Origin: Clostridiales bacterium
Lineage (GTDB): Bacteria > Bacillota > Clostridia > Oscillospirales > Oscillospiraceae
Length of the DNA stretch: 7,036 bases
Assembly: GCA_018374635.1 (NCBI GenBank)
Contig: JAHAEW010000117.1
Location: 1-7,036 of the forward strand
Reading direction: 5' to 3'
Shown piece after piece: positions 4,604 to 7,036 of this stretch; within the stretch, counting starts at the first letter, position 1, and each line of letters starts with the position of its first letter. Under the pieces are notes generated by a model. The model did no database searches, was not told the DNA's origin, and saw only the letters and a list, made by a program, of their open reading frames with translations. A program made the translations under genes and the position numbers.

Positions 4604-6718
4604 ATGAACGCTATGATCCTGCACGAAAGTCACGGGCGTATCCGAATCAGGCTAGCGCAAAAACGGATGACCCTGAAGCAGGCCGATTTATTCGAAGCAT
4701 GGCTGCAAAACAGGGCTTGGGCACGCCAGGTAGCGGTTCATGAACGGACCTGCTGCGTCATCCTGCACTACGACGGCAGCAGGCAAGCGGTGCTGGAGGA
4801 TATCCGCCGCTTTTCCTGGCCGGATGCAGAAAAGAATCTATCCATGCCGGCCCGCAGCAGTCGAGCACTTAACCGGGAATTTGAGGAAAAACTGGTGGGT
4901 AAGGTGCTTATGAAAGCAGCCTGTACGCTGTTTCTGCCTTCTCCGCTGCGAACCGTCCGTATCCTTTGGCACATGATCCCCTTCCTGCGGCGCGGACTGC
5001 ACTGCCTGTTCCGCCGGCGTATCAAAGTGGAATTGCTGGACGCCCTGTCCATCTCCATTTCCGCGTGTCGAAGGGATTTCGGAACCGCCGGGACGGTCAT
5101 GTTCCTGTTGGAAATAGGCGAGCTGCTGGAGGAGTGGACCAGAAAGAAATCTGTGGAAGATCTGGCCCGCTGCATGTCCCTCAATGTAGACCGGGTCTGG
5201 CTGCGCACCCCACAGGGAGATCTGCTGAGCCCGGTTTCCCAGATCCAGACCGGCGACACCGTGGTAGTGCACGCCGGCGGGGTCATCCCCATGGACGGCG
5301 TCGTGCTGGAGGGTGAAGTAACGGTCAACCAGGCCTCGCTCACCGGAGAGTCTCTCCCCGTGGCCAAACGGCCGGGTGGCGCGGTCTATGCCGGCACCGT
5401 GGTGGAAGAGGGTGAATGTGTGCTGGAGGTCCGCCAGACCTCCGGACAAAGCCGCTATGACCAAATCATCCACATGATCGAGCAGTCGGAGCAGATGAAG
5501 TCGGCCGCCGAGAGCAGGGCTGCCCATCTGGCCGACAAACTGGTGCCCTACACCTTTGCGGGCAGCCTGCTGAGTTTTGCGCTGACCCGGAATGCGGCCC
5601 GAGCCCTGTCGGTACTGATGGTGGACTTCTCCTGCGCCCTAAAGCTGGCCATGCCCCTGGCGGTGCTCTCCGCCATGCGGGAGGCCGGAAAGGCCCATAT
5701 CACCGTCAAAGGCGGCAAATTTCTGGAGGCGGCGGCTGTGGCCGACACCATTGTCTTTGACAAGACCGGGACCCTGACTCACGCCTGTCCCAAGGTGGAA
5801 AAAGTGATCCCCTTTGGCGGAAGGGACGCACGTGAGATGCTCCGGCTGGCGGCCTGCCTGGAGGAGCATTTCCCCCACTCCATGGCCAACGCCGTTGTAA
5901 AAGAAGCCAAGCTCCAGGGTCTGACCCATGAGGAATTCCACTCCAGGGTGGAGTATCTGGTGGCCCACGGCATCGTCAGCACTGTCAACGGCGAACGGGT
6001 CCTCATTGGCAGCGCCCACTTTGTCTTTGAGGATGAGGGCTGCCAGATTCCGGCGGGAGATCAGGCGCGCTTTGACGCCCTCCCGGCGGAGTACTCCCGC
6101 CTGTTTCTGGCGGTGGGCGGGCAGCTGGCCGCGGTCTTGTGTATCTCCGACCCCCTGCGGGAGGAGGCCGCGGCGGTGCTCTCCGCGCTGCGGAAGATGG
6201 GGATCTCCAAGACCGTAATGCTCACCGGGGACAGCCGGCGCACCGCCGCCGCCATTGCTTCCCGGTTGGGGGTGGATGCGTTTCAGGCCGAGGTCCTGCC
6301 CGCGGACAAGGCGGAGTTTGTGGCCCGGCTCCGGCGGGAAGGCCACACCGTCATGATGGTGGGGGACGGGATCAACGACTCCCCTGCCCTTTCGGAGGCG
6401 GACGTAGGTATCGCCATCAGCGGCGGCGCGGCTCTGGCCCGGGAGATCGCCGACATCACCATCGCCGCCGATACCCTCTGGGAGCTGGTGGAACTGCGGC
6501 GGATCGCCGCGGAACTGATGCGCCGCATCCACTCCAATTACCGCTTTGTCATTGGCTTCAACGGCGCCCTCATCGCGCTGGGGGTCACCGGCATTTTATC
6601 TCCGGCCGCCTCTGCGATGCTGCACAATCTATCAACTTTAGGCGTCAGTCTGCGCAGCATGGGGCCGCTCCCCCAGGAGAAAATGCAAAGGCCCTCTGGT
6701 GAGAATGGCTCTATCTAG
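4604..6718 (+). CDS. P1B-type heavy-metal ATPase with HMA_2-like N-terminus (FezB-like)
   Basis: This 704-residue ATP-driven metal pump has an N-terminal domain (about 1-72) containing LHESHGRIRIRL, resembling HMA_2 domains, without a CXXC metal site. Weakly hydrophobic segments follow (about 98-177). The actuator domain carries TGES (247-250). The membrane pair (about 312-357) contains FSCALKLAMP (342-351) where typical P1B pumps have CPC, SPC or CPH. The P domain has DKTGT (386-390, phosphorylated Asp386), TGDS (541-544) and GDGINDSPAL (587-596). The N domain has HFPHS (422-426) in place of the usual HP dipeptide context. The last helices include LHNLSTLGVSLRSM (673-686). These features suggest the P1B-6 group that includes ferrosome FezB. 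Iron is the likely metal given the feo neighbours, but Mn, Zn or another divalent metal is not excluded. The start is set by AGGAGG (4591-4596), 7 bases before ATG. The gene is intact and GC-rich. Confidence 0.92.
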   Translation: MNAMILHESHGRIRIRLAQKRMTLKQADLFEAWLQNRAWARQVAVHERTCCVILHYDGSRQAVLEDIRRFSWPDAEKNLSMPARSSRALNREFEEKLVGKVLMKAACTLFLPSPLRTVRILWHMIPFLRRGLHCLFRRRIKVELLDALSISISACRRDFGTAGTVMFLLEIGELLEEWTRKKSVEDLARCMSLNVDRVWLRTPQGDLLSPVSQIQTGDTVVVHAGGVIPMDGVVLEGEVTVNQASLTGESLPVAKRPGGAVYAGTVVEEGECVLEVRQTSGQSRYDQIIHMIEQSEQMKSAAESRAAHLADKLVPYTFAGSLLSFALTRNAARALSVLMVDFSCALKLAMPLAVLSAMREAGKAHITVKGGKFLEAAAVADTIVFDKTGTLTHACPKVEKVIPFGGRDAREMLRLAACLEEHFPHSMANAVVKEAKLQGLTHEEFHSRVEYLVAHGIVSTVNGERVLIGSAHFVFEDEGCQIPAGDQARFDALPAEYSRLFLAVGGQLAAVLCISDPLREEAAAVLSALRKMGISKTVMLTGDSRRTAAAIASRLGVDAFQAEVLPADKAEFVARLRREGHTVMMVGDGINDSPALSEADVGIAISGGAALAREIADITIAADTLWELVELRRIAAELMRRIHSNYRFVIGFNGALIALGVTGILSPAASAMLHNLSTLGVSLRSMGPLPQEKMQRPSGENGSI

Positions 6719-6737
6719 TACCCAAAGCAAATAACGG

Positions 6738-6775
6738 AAAGACGGCCTGGAACGATCCGTTCCCGGCCGTCTTTT
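6738..6775 (+). terminator. Intrinsic terminator after the ATPase gene
   Basis: The outer stem AAAGACGGCC (6738-6747) against GGCCGTCTTT (6765-6774) has 10 perfect pairs. After one mismatch an inner stem GGAAC/GTTCC (6749-6753 against 6759-6763) continues it. The hairpin ends in TTTT (6772-6775). It lies 20 bases after the ATPase stop and closes the unit. Confidence 0.85.
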
Positions 6776-6807
6776 CATAAAAATACGGAAGGCTTCCCTG
6801 AACTCCA

Positions 6808-6819
6808 CCTGCCGGCAGG
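6808..6819. repeat. 12-bp perfect palindrome in the 3' intergenic region
   Basis: CCTGCCGGCAGG is self-complementary over its full length. It lies in a GC-rich palindromic tract between the ATPase terminator and the end of the window. It may be part of a dispersed intergenic repeat. No function can be assigned from sequence alone. Confidence 0.4.
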
Positions 6820-6858
6820 CAGGGGGGACCGCCGGGGCGCACTATACGCGTTTCGGTG

Positions 6859-6893
6859 AAAAGCCGGAACCCTTTTGCGCTGTGGCGGTTCCG
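6859..6893 (-). terminator. Possible terminator for - strand transcription
   Basis: CGGAACC (6865-6871) and GGTTCCG (6887-6893) form a 7-bp stem. Read on the - strand, the stem is followed by GCTTTT (6864-6859), which resembles a weak intrinsic terminator. It lies just past the end of the - strand open frame that stops at 6906, so the pair would be consistent with a gene converging on the ATPase gene. Confidence 0.35.
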
Positions 6894-6905
6894 CCTTCTT
6901 ACCCA

Positions 6906-7034
6906 TTACTGGAAGGGCGCCCCCATAAGGAAGCGCCCTCCTTGTATTATAGAGTAGTAGTTATTAGAGCCCCTCTCCAAGGGCTGTGCTACACTGTAAG
7001 GGATGCTGTGGATTGGTTGGGTTCTCCTACCACA
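6906..7034 (-). other. Possible 3' end of a - strand gene cut by the window edge
   Basis: A frame open from the window edge gives 42 codons before TAA at 6908-6906, ending in residues GGRFLMGAPFQ. It has no recognisable domain. A hairpin (AGGGCGC/GCGCCCT, 6914-6920 against 6933-6939) falls within it, and a possible - strand terminator follows. It may be a gene tail or the chance translation of a repeated intergenic element. The evidence is weak either way. Confidence 0.2.
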
Positions 7035-7036
7035 AG

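Noticed and set aside
4838..5527. A 229-codon - strand open frame
   Set aside because: It lies within the ATPase gene in antisense, with Gly/His/Gln-rich low-information composition and no family resemblance.
5639..6532. A 297-codon open frame on the - strand inside the ATPase gene
   Set aside because: It is antisense to an intact ATPase with all catalytic motifs. GC-rich codons produce long antisense open frames; no ribosome site or recognisable domain is present.
6946..6951. TATAAT on the - strand (ATTATA on +) as a promoter
   Set aside because: There is no -35 element at the right spacing (6969-6974 is GCCCCT on the + strand).
1..7036. CRISPR array, insertion sequence, tRNA or rRNA
   Set aside because: No regularly spaced direct repeats, transposase motifs or recognisable RNA-gene cores were seen on either strand.

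Overview
The window looks like chromosomal DNA of an anaerobic gut-type Clostridia, probably Oscillospiraceae-like. This is inferred from the split feoA/feoB layout, a tiny FeoB-associated Cys-rich membrane protein, a DUF6110-type protein, strong AGGAGG ribosome sites and GC-rich coding DNA. No rRNA, tRNA, CRISPR array, transposase or phage gene was seen. All confident genes are on the + strand.

Layout. Positions 1-153 hold stacked hairpins ending in a terminator for a gene outside the window. A near-consensus promoter (276-304) and a structured leader (about 311-399) precede feoA (400-612). A 126-base gap with a hairpin separates it from feoB (739-2742). A 56-residue Cys-rich membrane protein overlaps the feoB stop (2742-2912). 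Tandem hairpins (2926-2999) follow, then about 180 bases with no confident gene, then an AraC-family regulator (3179-4114). A strong extended -10 promoter lies across the end of the regulator gene. It drives a 26-residue membrane peptide (4179-4259), a DUF6110-like membrane protein (4278-4550), a terminator-like hairpin (4558-4586) and a P1B-type metal ATPase (4604-6718) with an unusual transmembrane metal motif. A terminator (6738-6775) closes the unit. The last 260 bases are palindrome-rich and may contain the 3' end of a converging - strand gene.

How it may work together. FeoA, FeoB and the Cys-rich peptide import ferrous iron. The second unit (regulator, small membrane proteins and a P1B ATPase with an HMA_2-like N-terminus and FSC in place of CPC) resembles the gene content of ferrosome (fez) clusters. 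Those clusters build membrane-bounded iron-phosphate granules using a P1B-6 ATPase (FezB) and a small membrane protein. The main hypothesis is therefore an iron uptake plus iron compartment/storage island. The Feo part is secure. The ferrosome assignment is an inference from motifs and context and needs profile searches and microscopy.
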